Assembly (NCBI RefSeq): GCF_021631985.1
Contig: NZ_CP070225.1
Span: forward strand, 7,192,001-7,256,000
Direction of reading: 5' to 3'
Length of the DNA stretch: 64,000 nucleotides
DNA from: Sandaracinus amylolyticus
GTDB taxonomy: Bacteria > Myxococcota_A > Polyangia > Polyangiales > Sandaracinaceae
Shown: piece after piece, positions 28,601-36,594 of the stretch
How the letters are laid out: the number at the start of each line of letters is the position of its first letter
Numbering within the stretch: position 1 is the first letter of the stretch
The notes under the pieces: generated by a model
Told to the model about the DNA's origin: nothing
What the model saw: only the letters and a program-made list of their open reading frames with translations
Databases searched by the model: none
Made by a program: the position numbers and the translations under genes

Positions 28601-30540
28601 GTCTGGATCGCATCGCCGCTGGTGCGCACCACGTCGACGAGCGAGTCGTCGTTCACGTCCATCACGCGGATGCGCTCACCGTCGCGCCCGAGGTCGATGC
28701 GCGGATCGAGCGCGTCGTCCGGGAGCTCGACCGGAAGGTGCGCGAAGCGCCAGCCCTGCGCGGCGGGCGACGTCTGCGCGCCCGACGCGCGCACCGGCGC
28801 GAAGTAGCCGTAGCTGCGCACGCGCGGCATGTGGAGCAGGTCGCTCCGCCCGTCGCCGTCGACGTCCATCGGGACGACGTTCGGGTTCGACAGCTGCATC
28901 ACACCGGCGAGACCGTTCGGCGCGGCGACGGCGATCGCCGACGAGAACGTGCCCGCCGACGCCGGTCGTGCGCTCGCGCCCGCAAAGCCGTTGAAGTAGA
29001 CGCCCACCGCGGGCGCGCCGTCGGCGGTGCGGAAGCGGCCGGGCTCGGTGACGATCAGGTCGGGCAGTCCGTCGCTGTTCACGTCGAAGAGATCGGAGCG
29101 CAGATCGCCGACGCCGTGCGCGGGGCTCGACGCGCCCTGACGGCGCGTGGAATCGAGCGCGGGGAAGCCGTCGACGCCGCGCGCGAGCGCGTCGTCGCCG
29201 GTGTAGCGCAGCCGCATCGGAGGGAGCGTCGGCCCGACGATCGCGTCGCCCAGCGACGACTCCGCGATCAGCTGAGCGACCTGCACGCCGTAGCTCGGGT
29301 GCGTCGACTCGGGGCGGCCCTCGATCGTCACCGACGCGAGCTGCGAGTGGTACGAGCGCGGGTCGTACGCGAGGTGGACGCGCCGGACCAGGTAGCGCGA
29401 GCCGACGCTGGTGCTCGCCGCGCTCACCTCGATCCGGCGAATGCGACGCGCCGACTCGATGCGCCAACCGGTGCGGTACGAGACGGTCGCGTCGGGACGC
29501 GCCTCGTACACGATGCGGACGCGCACGCCGTAGTCCGAGAGCGGCGCGCTGCAGCGACGGCGCGACACCGCGTCGCTCCCCGAGGCCGCGCAGCTCGCGG
29601 GCGAGACGTAGTAGACCGCGCTCAGATCGCGCGCCTCGCCCTCGTACACGTAGTAGACGGTCGAGCCGTGCACGTCGGTGGTGCGAGTGAGCCCCCACGA
29701 CGCGATGCGCTGTCCGTCGGGGCTCCGCAGGAGCGCGTGCTCGGAGGACGCGATCGCTTCGCTCGGTCCTTCGCCCGCAGGCAGGAGCCCGAGGTCGTAT
29801 CGCGTGCCGTCGGGCGCCTGCACGACCCAGCGCGTCGCGTCGGGCGCGCGGAAGAAGCGCATGAACGAGCCCTCGACCTGTGCGCGGTACTGCTGCCATC
29901 CCGCGAGCTCGGCAGGGATGCGTCCGCCGTCGAGCTGCGCCGCGTCGTCGGAGTCGACCGGGACGAGCTCGTGGCTCCCGGCGTAGACGAACCGATCCTC
30001 ACCGGGATGCCAGCGCGGACGATCGTCGTAGCGCGGCAGACCGCGATCCGACTGTCGCGAGATCGCCGCGACCGAGAGCGCCCAACCGTACCCCGCCTCG
30101 CCGCTCCGGCCGCCCGACGAGTAGCCCAGCGCGAGCGGAGGCGCGGTCCCGTTGCGCCCGGGCGGCAGCGCGATCGGCAAGGTGAACGACAGCGCGCCGG
30201 TCACCAGCGACGCGGAGAACGACTCACCGAGCCCCTCGATCGATCCCTCGCCGTCGGGCAGCGAGATGCGCGAAGGCGCGACCGCGCTGCGATCGCCCCC
30301 GGTCGGCAGCGAGGTCGGCTCGGCCTCGGCGATCTCGGTCTCGCCGTGGACCTCGAGCTCGTCCCGCAGCGCCTCGCGCGCTTCGTCGGGGACGAGGTCG
30401 CCTCGGTCGAGCAGCTCGGATGGATCGAGCGACTCGACCTCGAGGGCGCGGCTCTCGAGCTCGACGTCCTGCGCGCGCGCTGCCGGGCCGAGAGCGAGCC
30501 AGAGCGCGATCGAGAGAGCGGACGCGGCGGTCTTGCGCAT
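22630..30540 (-). CDS. Secreted SpvB/RHS-repeat polymorphic toxin-like protein
   Basis: A 2636-residue protein with a Sec signal peptide (residues 1-23, ending AARAQ). An SpvB-type domain follows (about 90-430, LPDGEGSIEGLGESFSASL). Then come about six FG-GAP/VCBS-like repeats of the type DVDGDGxxDL (about 485-850) and a long RHS/YD-repeat region. The RHS core ends at about 2263-2329 (GFTGKEADEEVGLVYFGMRF, then RDPVGLD). After the core, about 300 unique residues form a variable C-terminal domain with E...D...DxK spacing (TEAIID, TVDVLVVDD, IPIDYKFGG), which suggests a PD-(D/E)xK nuclease fold. This layout resembles TcdB/TccC and RHS toxins, in which the shell encapsulates the toxic tail. No downstream immunity gene is seen: the next gene is convergent, 4 bases away. 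Confidence 0.85.
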   Translation of the reverse strand: MRKTAASALSIALWLALGPAARAQDVELESRALEVESLDPSELLDRGDLVPDEAREALRDELEVHGETEIAEAEPTSLPTGGDRSAVAPSRISLPDGEGSIEGLGESFSASLVTGALSFTLPIALPPGRNGTAPPLALGYSSGGRSGEAGYGWALSVAAISRQSDRGLPRYDDRPRWHPGEDRFVYAGSHELVPVDSDDAAQLDGGRIPAELAGWQQYRAQVEGSFMRFFRAPDATRWVVQAPDGTRYDLGLLPAGEGPSEAIASSEHALLRSPDGQRIASWGLTRTTDVHGSTVYYVYEGEARDLSAVYYVSPASCAASGSDAVSRRRCSAPLSDYGVRVRIVYEARPDATVSYRTGWRIESARRIRRIEVSAASTSVGSRYLVRRVHLAYDPRSYHSQLASVTIEGRPESTHPSYGVQVAQLIAESSLGDAIVGPTLPPMRLRYTGDDALARGVDGFPALDSTRRQGASSPAHGVGDLRSDLFDVNSDGLPDLIVTEPGRFRTADGAPAVGVYFNGFAGASARPASAGTFSSAIAVAAPNGLAGVMQLSNPNVVPMDVDGDGRSDLLHMPRVRSYGYFAPVRASGAQTSPAAQGWRFAHLPVELPDDALDPRIDLGRDGERIRVMDVNDDSLVDVVRTSGDAIQTWLNLGYVLGGEGLFGSANHDGTRWVLSQDPIESCLPVAAGALSFDDPEVRLADMNGDGLEDVVRLSPGAVVWLPNRGWGRFGEGEGDCPAGIAGARWIEMRAPRDLGAAFDATYLADVDGDGASDLVRVGQGVLDVWFNMGGRAFSRPATIEGLRWNRDLDRVVRLVDVDGSGTVDVLFASARRWEWVDPMGGRRHRLLREVEAGLGALTRFEYGTTAEDYLRDLAAAEGCSGPGCERFLWQGRDDGGCDARVLGASGECVVRSTGTPVVTTVVRATTTSDRLDVLGVPAQVSRAEYAYHDGYYEGIEQELRGFGATDLRTVGDASQPTSIARTRMHQGRRPRSIAGDRRAENPWEALKGATYLGETWEESSGRFLSTVHTSHRVRRLLVGLDGREVTWAFPARTDTILYDTSTTWTPAAPGTRAPFAGGSDGDDYPVVAREIVADGEVVADVDHPGWSEPVWLRSAGFYAITASTTDRVDHIGHVIERTAWGRVRSEYGEPLGAEEIVTHTIPMLLEPERWIWRTSETWTSGHGSSERLGHTAQLYERGSVLPTRTYSSVTIPRAYEFAGDADGSQSFTQSAQTLQTTLRYDAWGNVTYTCEGGQIEVSQSTCLRFSLAEYDDAYAHVLASERIYTDRDASGFTGMMLSRVAIDRGLGVATQVIDPAGRIADAGYDGFGRVTWVRPPDVRGCEGDARPQVRNHYRLTTDPLGSPISVLESIQEVGCRAALGAGALVSRSYVDGLGRERAVLSRADAPHAWVRTGLVSLTPQGQPARSWDAAFLGVAEPTVAQVLARTGEEGESQTGYDAFGRVRWSLPLGGTWGERTWTTYGALVVNVCDPNHVDPEHFAYGACTTIRSDGHGRTVDTILRQRRSEGAPFETYRLWLTRRADGAVLAIERAQTPDRTPLPLARAQVLPGRHVTRTFAVDSAGRRIASTDRDTDARRAGTTEANRSWRYLYNRVGDLVAVRDPRGCGQNFYYDRGGRLLGEDYVSCGEAEPWRDRSNETVPAGAIALDPIAAPQRVEVRAHYDAYPAWAIGALAPPSWAGAARGLVTATVDRGARSVVAYDARGLATWSARQMALLPEAEPAPSTLDGALPSVIASAPLATPPLRAFDAAHTYVAESRHDHGGRPMSRTLPDDPDLDDARGPIGGRIEYDVRGLPSAVALRIGATERAIITQATYDAGGRLLETIWGDDAGGTRAPTVSETIYDRRRRPRRVSVVRAPTRAPSAARALAEVSVVHDQTFDWDAVDNLLAITDGRVGREWPDGFRPQSVRLRHDALYRVIDAEYSYRADDASGAEDAATDYRDALRALEGADPMRELPAPSVAGALDSRVVSLTWDHDFLGNTVEWSDDQHAFHERSLDRISNGIDEAGDRPSAIRLAASITTSPHPYDASADRGGWLEVDYGDSGNVTAVTVHGQCRDASALAVCIDAGGSVQSRRDALRSACSCGVEQHYQYRHDELSQIVDARRYDRAGAGSWSLAAHLRYAFDGAQERTVKEVRDTLGQARYAIWPYPGDYERRGLARGPDTYAATEGTETQYLVGGARVVWQDGAIASGLDADHRITLAIPDLLGTSSAVIDLASGELVEASTYYPNGARETVRTSDRGDLPLEPMGFTGKEADEEVGLVYFGMRFLMPRLGRWATPDPLQIHAEGGGEALNNYHYVRGSLLQARDPVGLDSADEVDEIVQAVADWAEIEGAAYDGTSATGTRLHKILQTDLPGRVANNPRLITEAIIDANGVVVAHGVGPEHVMRLPGGSTRGTYRTVDVLVVDDFVSDADVRRIRAGKISAHGKVIPIDYKFGGAHMRRATHDEIVRRLGSNTLAVGEGGLFRRATRRASSSASSASGGGSSLLPQARVIRGAGGSRWARWARRGLRVSRAAGPVLQVVSGVDYLQSLDACEDADCVKYRAADYWTMGASSVVLDGMWAAQELGNYYGSRMLDDMDRAMYEGMTGDSYDDAVENGEMESNWQPSENPFDKWRW

Positions 30541-30607
30541 GCGCGCCGGCCCTTGGCAACGCGCGTTCCGCGCGCGGCGCCGCGGTGTTCGGCGAGACGA
30601 CGCGTGC

Positions 30608-30640
30608 CCGCGCGCGTGCCGCCCGCGGGCACGCGCGCGG
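30608..30640 (-). terminator. Terminator-like hairpin between kinase and RHS genes
   Basis: A perfect 13-bp inverted repeat (30608-30620 with 30628-30640) has a 7-base loop and lies 8 bases past the kinase stop on the minus strand. There is no T run. It is likely to separate the kinase transcript from the RHS gene. Confidence 0.5.
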
Positions 30641-30648
30641 TCGATCGA

Positions 30649-33462
30649 TCAGAGCTGGCGGACGATGCGCACCGTCTCACCGGCGGGCACGTCGACCGTC
30701 ACCTCGTGCATGCGCCCGTCGTTCGTGCGCAGCCCGATGCGGTGCGATCCCGCGGGCACCTCCATGCGGCGCACCGGCGTGTTCTGCCCGGTGTCGCGCC
30801 CGTCGATGAACACGCGCGCCCAGGGCAGGGTCTGGATCATCAGGTAGCCACGCTCGCGCGACGAGCTGCGACGCTCGCTCGACGACGCGCTGGCGCTCGA
30901 GCTCGACGACGTGCGCGGCGTCTCCTCGCTCGACGAGCGCGACCGCGATGTGCTGCTGCTCGACGTGGTCGCGACGGGGCGCGTCCCACTCGAGCTCGAC
31001 CCCTCGGTGCGTCCACTGGACGACGACGTCCTCGTCGTCTCGCGCGGCGAGGTCGTCGGTGCGGTCGCCACCGGCGTGGGCGGCGGCGGCGTGGGCGCCA
31101 CCACAGGCGGCGGAGGCGTCGGCGCGACCGGCGGAGGCGTCGGCGCGACCGCCACTTCGGTCGGCGGCGGGGTGGGCATCGGAGGCGGCGCGACCACCGC
31201 CGGCGGCGGCACCGGGGCAGCAGGAGGCACGACCGCGGGCGCGATCGGAGGCGGCACCGCCGCGATCGGCGGCGCGCTGCCGGGCATCAGCGGGATGAGC
31301 AGCATCGCCGTCGTCCCGTCGCTCACCGGGACGGCCTGGGTCGCCGGCTGGAACCCGTCGGCGCGCACCTCGATCAGGTGATCGCCGGCCGGAACGTGAT
31401 CGAGCCGCAGCGGCGCGCGGCCGCGCGGCGTGCCGTCGACGAGCACGCTCGCGCCCGCATCCGCCGGGTTCGTGCGGATCTCGATCGTGCCGCCCGCCGG
31501 CCCGGTGCCGAACACCAGGAACACCGCGAGCGACGCCGCGAGCGCGACGAACACGAACGCGCCGAGCCCGACGAAGAGCGCGACGCGGCTCCTCCGCGGC
31601 GCGACGACCGGCGAGCGGAGCTCGAGCGTCTCCTGCGCGGCCGAGCGCGGGCGCATCCCGGGATCGAGCGCATCCGGCCCAGGCTGCGCGAAGGCGGGCG
31701 GCGGTGCCGCGCCGAACGCCGGCGGCGCTGCGAACCCCGGCGCCGGACCGGTCTGCGGCATCGGCATCGGCTGCGCCATCGGCATGGGCATCGGCTGCCC
31801 CATCGGCATCGGCTGCCCCATCGGCATCGGCTGGCCGTAGGGCGACGCGTGCACGACCGTCGCCTGCTGGCCTCCGACCGCCATCGGCGGCGCGCCGTAG
31901 TCCATCAGCGGCGCGGTCGTCGGACGCTCTTCGGGCGGCACGCTCGGCCCGCGCTGCATCGGCGCGGGCATCGCAGGCGGCGGGCTCGCGATCGGCATCC
32001 CAGCCGGCTGGTGCACGTGCACCGAGGGCGACACCACGACGCCCGACGGCGCGCCCATCGACGGCGTCGCGGGCTTCGCGCTCTCGTCGAGCTCGTCCGA
32101 GCTGAAGAAGATCTGCGTCGGCGCGCCCTGCAGCTCCTCGCCGCCGCCGTCGCTCAGCTCGTCGAACGGCGACGACGAGATCATCGTCGACTCCGACTGC
32201 AGCTCGCCCGGATCGTCGTCCTCGGCCACCGGCGGCGGCACGACCGGCGCACCGATCGCGACCGGCGGAGGCAGCGGACGCGCAGGCGGCGGCGGCGCCG
32301 GCGGACGACGCACCGCCGGGTTGTCCGGCGACGTGCTCGCCATCGCATCCTTCGCCGCAGCCTGGCCCGGCGCGCTCGGGCGGTTCGGCGGCGGCGGCGG
32401 CACGCTCGCCGGCTTCGCGATCTTCGCGAACCCGTCGAGGCGCCCCTTCTCCTTCGTCATCTCGGGCGCGAACGCGGTGCGCATCCACGCCGCGAGCTTG
32501 CTCGTGCCGAAGGGCGGCTTCTCGCGCGCCACGAACATCTGCAGCGCCTCGTGCATCTCGCCCGCGCTCTGCCAGCGCTGCTCGGGCTCGCGCGCGAGCG
32601 CCTTGAGCAGGATCTGCTCGAGCTCCGCGGGCATGTCCGGCACCGTCTGCGACGGCGGGATCACGTCCGCGTTGCGCACCTTCTCGAGCGTCGAGAAGTC
32701 GCTCTCGCCGACGAACAGACGCTCGCCCGTGAGCATCTCGTGGAGGCACGTGCCGACCGCGAACACGTCGCTGCGGTGATCGACGCCCGCGCCCTTCACC
32801 TGCTCCGGGCTCATGTAGCCGAACTTGCCCTTCAGCACGCCGGCCTGCGTCTTCGTGTTGCGCGCCGCCGCCTTCGCGATGCCGAAGTCGATCATCTTCA
32901 CCTGGCCCTCGTACGAGACCAGGCAGTTCTGCGGCGACACGTCGCGATGGATGATGTTGAGCGGCCGCCCGTGGCGGTCCCTCTTGCGATGCGCGAAGTC
33001 GAGGCCTTCGCACATCTTGCTCGCGATCCACGCAGCCATCACCGGCGGCATGTGCCTCCGCATGCGGCGGAAGCGATTCATGATCTGGAGCAGATCCTTG
33101 CCCCAGACGTACTCCATCGCGATGTAGTGGGATTCCCCGATTTTCCCGAGCTCGTAGATCGGGACGATGTTCGCGTGCGTCAGGTGCCCCGCGATCTTCG
33201 CCTCGTCGATGAACATCTGGATGAAGTCCTCATCCTCCGCCATCGTCGGGAGAATCCGCTTGATCGCGATGATCTTCTCGAAGCCCTCGATGCCGAACGA
33301 CTTCGCCGTGTAGACCTCGGCCATGCCGCCGACGGCGATCCGATCGAGCAAGAGGTACTTGCCGAAGGGGATCACACGATCGCCAGAGCGACCGCCTGGG
33401 GCGTTGGGTCGCTGTAGGCTGTTACCCCCACTGCCACCCCCGTTGGGGCCTACGTTCCCCAT
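30649..33462 (-). CDS. Ser/Thr protein kinase with PEGA domains
   Basis: A 937-residue Hanks-type kinase. The catalytic domain (about 34-300) is complete: glycine loop IAVGGMAEV, K68 in IIAIKRI, HRDVSPQN, MIDFGIAK and YMSPEQ. A long Pro/Ala-rich linker follows (about 340-620). A membrane segment at about 630-655 (VALFVGLGAFVFVALAASL) is followed by an extracytoplasmic PEGA domain (GTIEIRTNPADAGASVLVDG), another low-complexity Pro/Ser stretch, and a second PEGA domain at the C-terminus. PEGA domains are thought to contact the cell wall or surface, so envelope sensing is inferred. Start supported by GGAGG 9 bases upstream of ATG 33462. Confidence 0.9.
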   Translation of the reverse strand: MGNVGPNGGGSGGNSLQRPNAPGGRSGDRVIPFGKYLLLDRIAVGGMAEVYTAKSFGIEGFEKIIAIKRILPTMAEDEDFIQMFIDEAKIAGHLTHANIVPIYELGKIGESHYIAMEYVWGKDLLQIMNRFRRMRRHMPPVMAAWIASKMCEGLDFAHRKRDRHGRPLNIIHRDVSPQNCLVSYEGQVKMIDFGIAKAAARNTKTQAGVLKGKFGYMSPEQVKGAGVDHRSDVFAVGTCLHEMLTGERLFVGESDFSTLEKVRNADVIPPSQTVPDMPAELEQILLKALAREPEQRWQSAGEMHEALQMFVAREKPPFGTSKLAAWMRTAFAPEMTKEKGRLDGFAKIAKPASVPPPPPNRPSAPGQAAAKDAMASTSPDNPAVRRPPAPPPPARPLPPPVAIGAPVVPPPVAEDDDPGELQSESTMISSSPFDELSDGGGEELQGAPTQIFFSSDELDESAKPATPSMGAPSGVVVSPSVHVHQPAGMPIASPPPAMPAPMQRGPSVPPEERPTTAPLMDYGAPPMAVGGQQATVVHASPYGQPMPMGQPMPMGQPMPMPMAQPMPMPQTGPAPGFAAPPAFGAAPPPAFAQPGPDALDPGMRPRSAAQETLELRSPVVAPRRSRVALFVGLGAFVFVALAASLAVFLVFGTGPAGGTIEIRTNPADAGASVLVDGTPRGRAPLRLDHVPAGDHLIEVRADGFQPATQAVPVSDGTTAMLLIPLMPGSAPPIAAVPPPIAPAVVPPAAPVPPPAVVAPPPMPTPPPTEVAVAPTPPPVAPTPPPPVVAPTPPPPTPVATAPTTSPRETTRTSSSSGRTEGSSSSGTRPVATTSSSSTSRSRSSSEETPRTSSSSSASASSSERRSSSRERGYLMIQTLPWARVFIDGRDTGQNTPVRRMEVPAGSHRIGLRTNDGRMHEVTVDVPAGETVRIVRQL

Positions 33463-33744
33463 GCGCGAGAACCTCCAGCTGGCTGATGGTGCCGGCTTCA
33501 GACCCCGCGATCAACGAGGTCCATAGGTGATCACAAAAGATTGGTGAGGCGTCGTGTGCGACGCTCCCACGAATCGGGGCCTTCAGCCCCGGGCTCGAAC
33601 ACCTCGTCTCCCCAGGCGTCGCGCGTGCGCAACGCACCCACGGGTCACGAGATGGGCGCGGAGCATCGGCGCGTTCGATTCCCACGTCAAGCGGGGGGTG
33701 CCTTGCCCAAGCGAGCCCTCGCACGCCAGCATCCGAGGGCCTGC

Positions 33745-35178
33745 ATGGCGCGCAGCGCGTGGTTCGAGATCGCCGAGGAGGGATGGGCGCGGCTCAGCGC
33801 GGCGCGCCCGCTGGGGCGGCTCTTGCTCGAGGCGGTGCAGAACGCGTTCGACGCCGACGCCGCGAACGTCGCGATCGAGGTCGAGCGCGACCGCGTGGTG
33901 ATCGAGGACGACGCACGCGCCGGGATCGCCGACGAGCGCCTCGTCTACACGCTGTTCCTCTCCGACAAGCCGCGGGACCCGACGCGCCGCGGGCGCATGG
34001 GACGCGGCCTCAAGGAGCTGCTCGCGGCGGCGGAGCGCGCGCGGGTCGAGACGATCGGCACGACGATCGTCTTCGACGGCGAGGGGCGTCGCACCGAGAC
34101 GAACACGAGGGAGAGCGGCACGCGGCTCGAGCTCTTCCGCGTGATCGGCGACGAGGAGCGCGAGGCCGCGCTCGATCTGCTGCGCCTCTCGATCCCGCCG
34201 CGCGGCACCAGCCTGCGAGTCGCGGGGCGCCTGGTGCGGCGGCCGCGCAGCGTGCTCGCGCTCGCCGACTGCGAGCTCGAGACGGTGGTGATCGACGAGG
34301 GCGTGGAGCGCGCGGCGATGCGCCCGACGCGCGTCGCGATCTACACCCCGAGGCGCGGCGAGGCCCCGAGCCTCTTCGAGATGGGCGTGCCGGTGCAGCC
34401 GTGGAACGTGCCGTGGCACGTCGACGTCGCGCAGCGCGTCCCGCTCGGCGAAGGACGCGACGCGGCCCCCGAGCGCTTCGTGCTCGCGCTCAAGGCGACG
34501 TTGCTCGAGGCGATGGTGCACAGCTACCTCGATCGCCGCGATCTGCGCGCCGACTGGGTGCAGGACGTGATCGCGCGATGGCCGGTGAAGGCGGGCCTGC
34601 TCGACGCGTACGTGAGCAAGGTGTTCCCGCGCGGCAGCGTGCTCGGCGGCACCTCGCGCGCGAACGATCGCGCCAAGCAGCTCGGCGCGCACATCGTCGA
34701 CGCGCGCACGATCTCGCACGGCGCGTGGCTCGCCCTCGCGCGCGTGCTCGAGACGAGCGACGACTACGTGCGCCGCCGATCGAGCGAGTTCGGCGGCGAC
34801 GAGGTCGAGCCCGACGAGACCCAACGTCGCTTCGCCGAGGCGGTGCGCTGGCTCGCGCGGCGCGTCGCGGGGAGCGTGGTCCGGGTGCGCTTCTTCGCGC
34901 GCGATCCCAGCGACGCGGGCTTGCTCGAGGACGCGGTGACCGACGTCGACGCGCGCGCGATCTCGTTCAACGTGAAGGGCCCGCTGCGCTTCGACGACGT
35001 GCTCGATCCCGGCACGATCGGCGTGGTGCTGCACGAGCTCGCGCACCTCGCGTCGGTGGAGCACGACCATCGCTTCATCGATCGCCTGCAGCTGCTCGCG
35101 GGCATGCTCGCGAAGCTGCTCGCCGAGGGCGGCCCCGAGCTCGCGCGCGCGCTCAGGCGCGGCGATCCCGAGCGCTGA
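33745..35178 (+). CDS. GHKL ATPase-like protein with C-terminal HELAH motif
   Basis: A 477-residue protein that seems to combine two folds. The N-terminal part (about 15-190) has the GHKL ATP-binding boxes: E and N in LLLEAVQNAFDADA, D in VVIEDDARAG, and a glycine lid in RRGRMGRGLKELLAAAE, as in gyrase B, Hsp90 and histidine kinases. The C-terminal part (about 420-470) has a zinc-peptidase-like HELAH in GVVLHELAHLASVEHDHRF, followed by a histidine in HDHRF as in SprT-type peptidases. The middle region SNDRAKQLGAHIVDARTISHG-like helix is unassigned. ATG 33745 is chosen because upstream in-frame codons have poor coding character. No function is known to me. Confidence 0.65.
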   Translation: MARSAWFEIAEEGWARLSAARPLGRLLLEAVQNAFDADAANVAIEVERDRVVIEDDARAGIADERLVYTLFLSDKPRDPTRRGRMGRGLKELLAAAERARVETIGTTIVFDGEGRRTETNTRESGTRLELFRVIGDEEREAALDLLRLSIPPRGTSLRVAGRLVRRPRSVLALADCELETVVIDEGVERAAMRPTRVAIYTPRRGEAPSLFEMGVPVQPWNVPWHVDVAQRVPLGEGRDAAPERFVLALKATLLEAMVHSYLDRRDLRADWVQDVIARWPVKAGLLDAYVSKVFPRGSVLGGTSRANDRAKQLGAHIVDARTISHGAWLALARVLETSDDYVRRRSSEFGGDEVEPDETQRRFAEAVRWLARRVAGSVVRVRFFARDPSDAGLLEDAVTDVDARAISFNVKGPLRFDDVLDPGTIGVVLHELAHLASVEHDHRFIDRLQLLAGMLAKLLAEGGPELARALRRGDPER

Positions 35179-35252
35179 TCCGCTTTGGCGCGAGGCCTCG
35201 CCGGCGTCTAGAGTGGGCCGCAGCGGCGCCCAACGTCGCACGGAGGTCGGAC

Positions 35253-36578
35253 ATGACAGCGTCGAAGTGGTCCACAGCGCTCGCCGTTTTGATGGTGTCC
35301 GCGATCGATCCAGGAGCTGCCGCGGCGCAGGCGTCGTGCAGTGCGCCGGACGCATGCTTCATCGACGGCGCGTGCCACACCGGCCGGGTGTGCTGCGACA
35401 GTCAGCCTTGGTACGACGCCTGGATCGTGCGCGAGTTCCTGGCTCCGACGGCGGACGACACCGTGGACATGATGTGCGACGTCGAGTTCGAGTACGTCGA
35501 GGCGCTCGCGGCCCATCGCGGGCTCTCGTTCGACGGCCCCGTGCTGAAGTCGTTCGTGTTCGCCGGCTCGCAGGACTCGAATCTGACGCTCGATTGCGGC
35601 GACGATCCGACGCACCCCATCGGCGCGCTCGGAAATCAGGTGATCATCAACGTCGACACGGTGCGGACCCCGCTCACGCCGACGTGTGGCGCGGCTTGGG
35701 ATGGCGTCGAAGCGCAGGTCTGGGATCGCCCCGAGGGAGTCACGATCCGCAACTGCACGCTCTACGGTCGGATCCGGATCCGCGGCATGATTCACGCCGT
35801 GAAGGAAGGTGGCACTCAGTGCGACGTGCTCGAGTCCTCACGCCGACAGGGCCACGTCGATCGCATCCGCGCCGCAGCGCCGACACGCACGACCATCGAG
35901 AACGTCACGTTCCGTGGCGAGGGCATGATTCCCCTCTACGTCAATCCCGGAGTCACGTACACGCAGGTGATCGGCTCGCATTTCTACGGCAGCTCTGGGG
36001 ACGTCGCGATCTATCTGGACGCGGAGTCGTCGCACAACGTGATCCGCGACTCGGTGATCGACACGGCGACCGGCAACGGCCGTGAGCAGATCGCGATCGA
36101 TGGCTCTTCGTACAACCACATCCACGACAACTGGATCGGTGACCTGCAGCGGGGTGGGATCTTCGTCTATCGGAACTGCGGGGAAGACGGGATGGTTCGG
36201 ATCTCCGAGCCGAGCCACAACGTCATCGTGTGGAACATCTTTCCTTATCTGCACTCCGACACCGATGATCCCGCCGTCTACCTCGGTGGCCGCCACGATG
36301 ACTGGGATACGGACAACTACTGCAACGAAGACGAGGGTGTCGCGCTCTGGGGCAGCTCGATCGATGATCGCCAGTTCGCCCGCCACAACATCGTTGCGTA
36401 CAACCAGGTCTGGAATCGAAGTCCGACCGAGATGATCCGGGCGTGGAACGACGCATCGAACACGCCGAACTACGTGTATGCGAACTCGACGTGTGATTGC
36501 GACTTCACGACGATGTCGTGCGGTCTGATCTGTCAGCCGCCGCTCGCGCCTGCGCTCATCGTCGCGACGGTGCTCTGA
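35253..36578 (+). CDS. Secreted right-handed beta-helix protein
   Basis: A 441-residue exported protein. The signal peptide ends near AAAAQASC, and a Cys-rich segment follows (CSAPDACFIDGACHTGRVCC). The body (about 150-400) shows beta-helix rungs such as TIENVTFRGEGMIPLYVN, HNVIRDSVIDTATG and YNHIHDNWIGDLQRGGIFVY, with Asn ladders typical of polysaccharide lyases, NosD and surface parallel beta-helices. No catalytic site is evident. A Shine-Dalgarno site GGAGG precedes ATG 35253. Its codon usage is less extreme than its neighbours, with more A and T in third positions, which could indicate later acquisition. Confidence 0.75.
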   Translation: MTASKWSTALAVLMVSAIDPGAAAAQASCSAPDACFIDGACHTGRVCCDSQPWYDAWIVREFLAPTADDTVDMMCDVEFEYVEALAAHRGLSFDGPVLKSFVFAGSQDSNLTLDCGDDPTHPIGALGNQVIINVDTVRTPLTPTCGAAWDGVEAQVWDRPEGVTIRNCTLYGRIRIRGMIHAVKEGGTQCDVLESSRRQGHVDRIRAAAPTRTTIENVTFRGEGMIPLYVNPGVTYTQVIGSHFYGSSGDVAIYLDAESSHNVIRDSVIDTATGNGREQIAIDGSSYNHIHDNWIGDLQRGGIFVYRNCGEDGMVRISEPSHNVIVWNIFPYLHSDTDDPAVYLGGRHDDWDTDNYCNEDEGVALWGSSIDDRQFARHNIVAYNQVWNRSPTEMIRAWNDASNTPNYVYANSTCDCDFTTMSCGLICQPPLAPALIVATVL

Positions 36579-36594
36579 GCTCGGGCTCGCGCGC

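Noticed and set aside
23146..33417. A 3423-codon open frame on the plus strand
   Set aside because: It is antisense to the RHS protein and the PEGA kinase, both with clear domains. Long antisense frames arise here because the GC-rich codon pattern gives few stops. Its product is a low-complexity Arg/His-rich string.
33463..33744. A small gene or tRNA between the kinase and the GHKL gene
   Set aside because: The stretch has a short GGGGC/GCCCC hairpin near 33576-33594 and TTCGATTCCC-like text near 33678, but no tRNA fold and no frame with convincing codon pattern.
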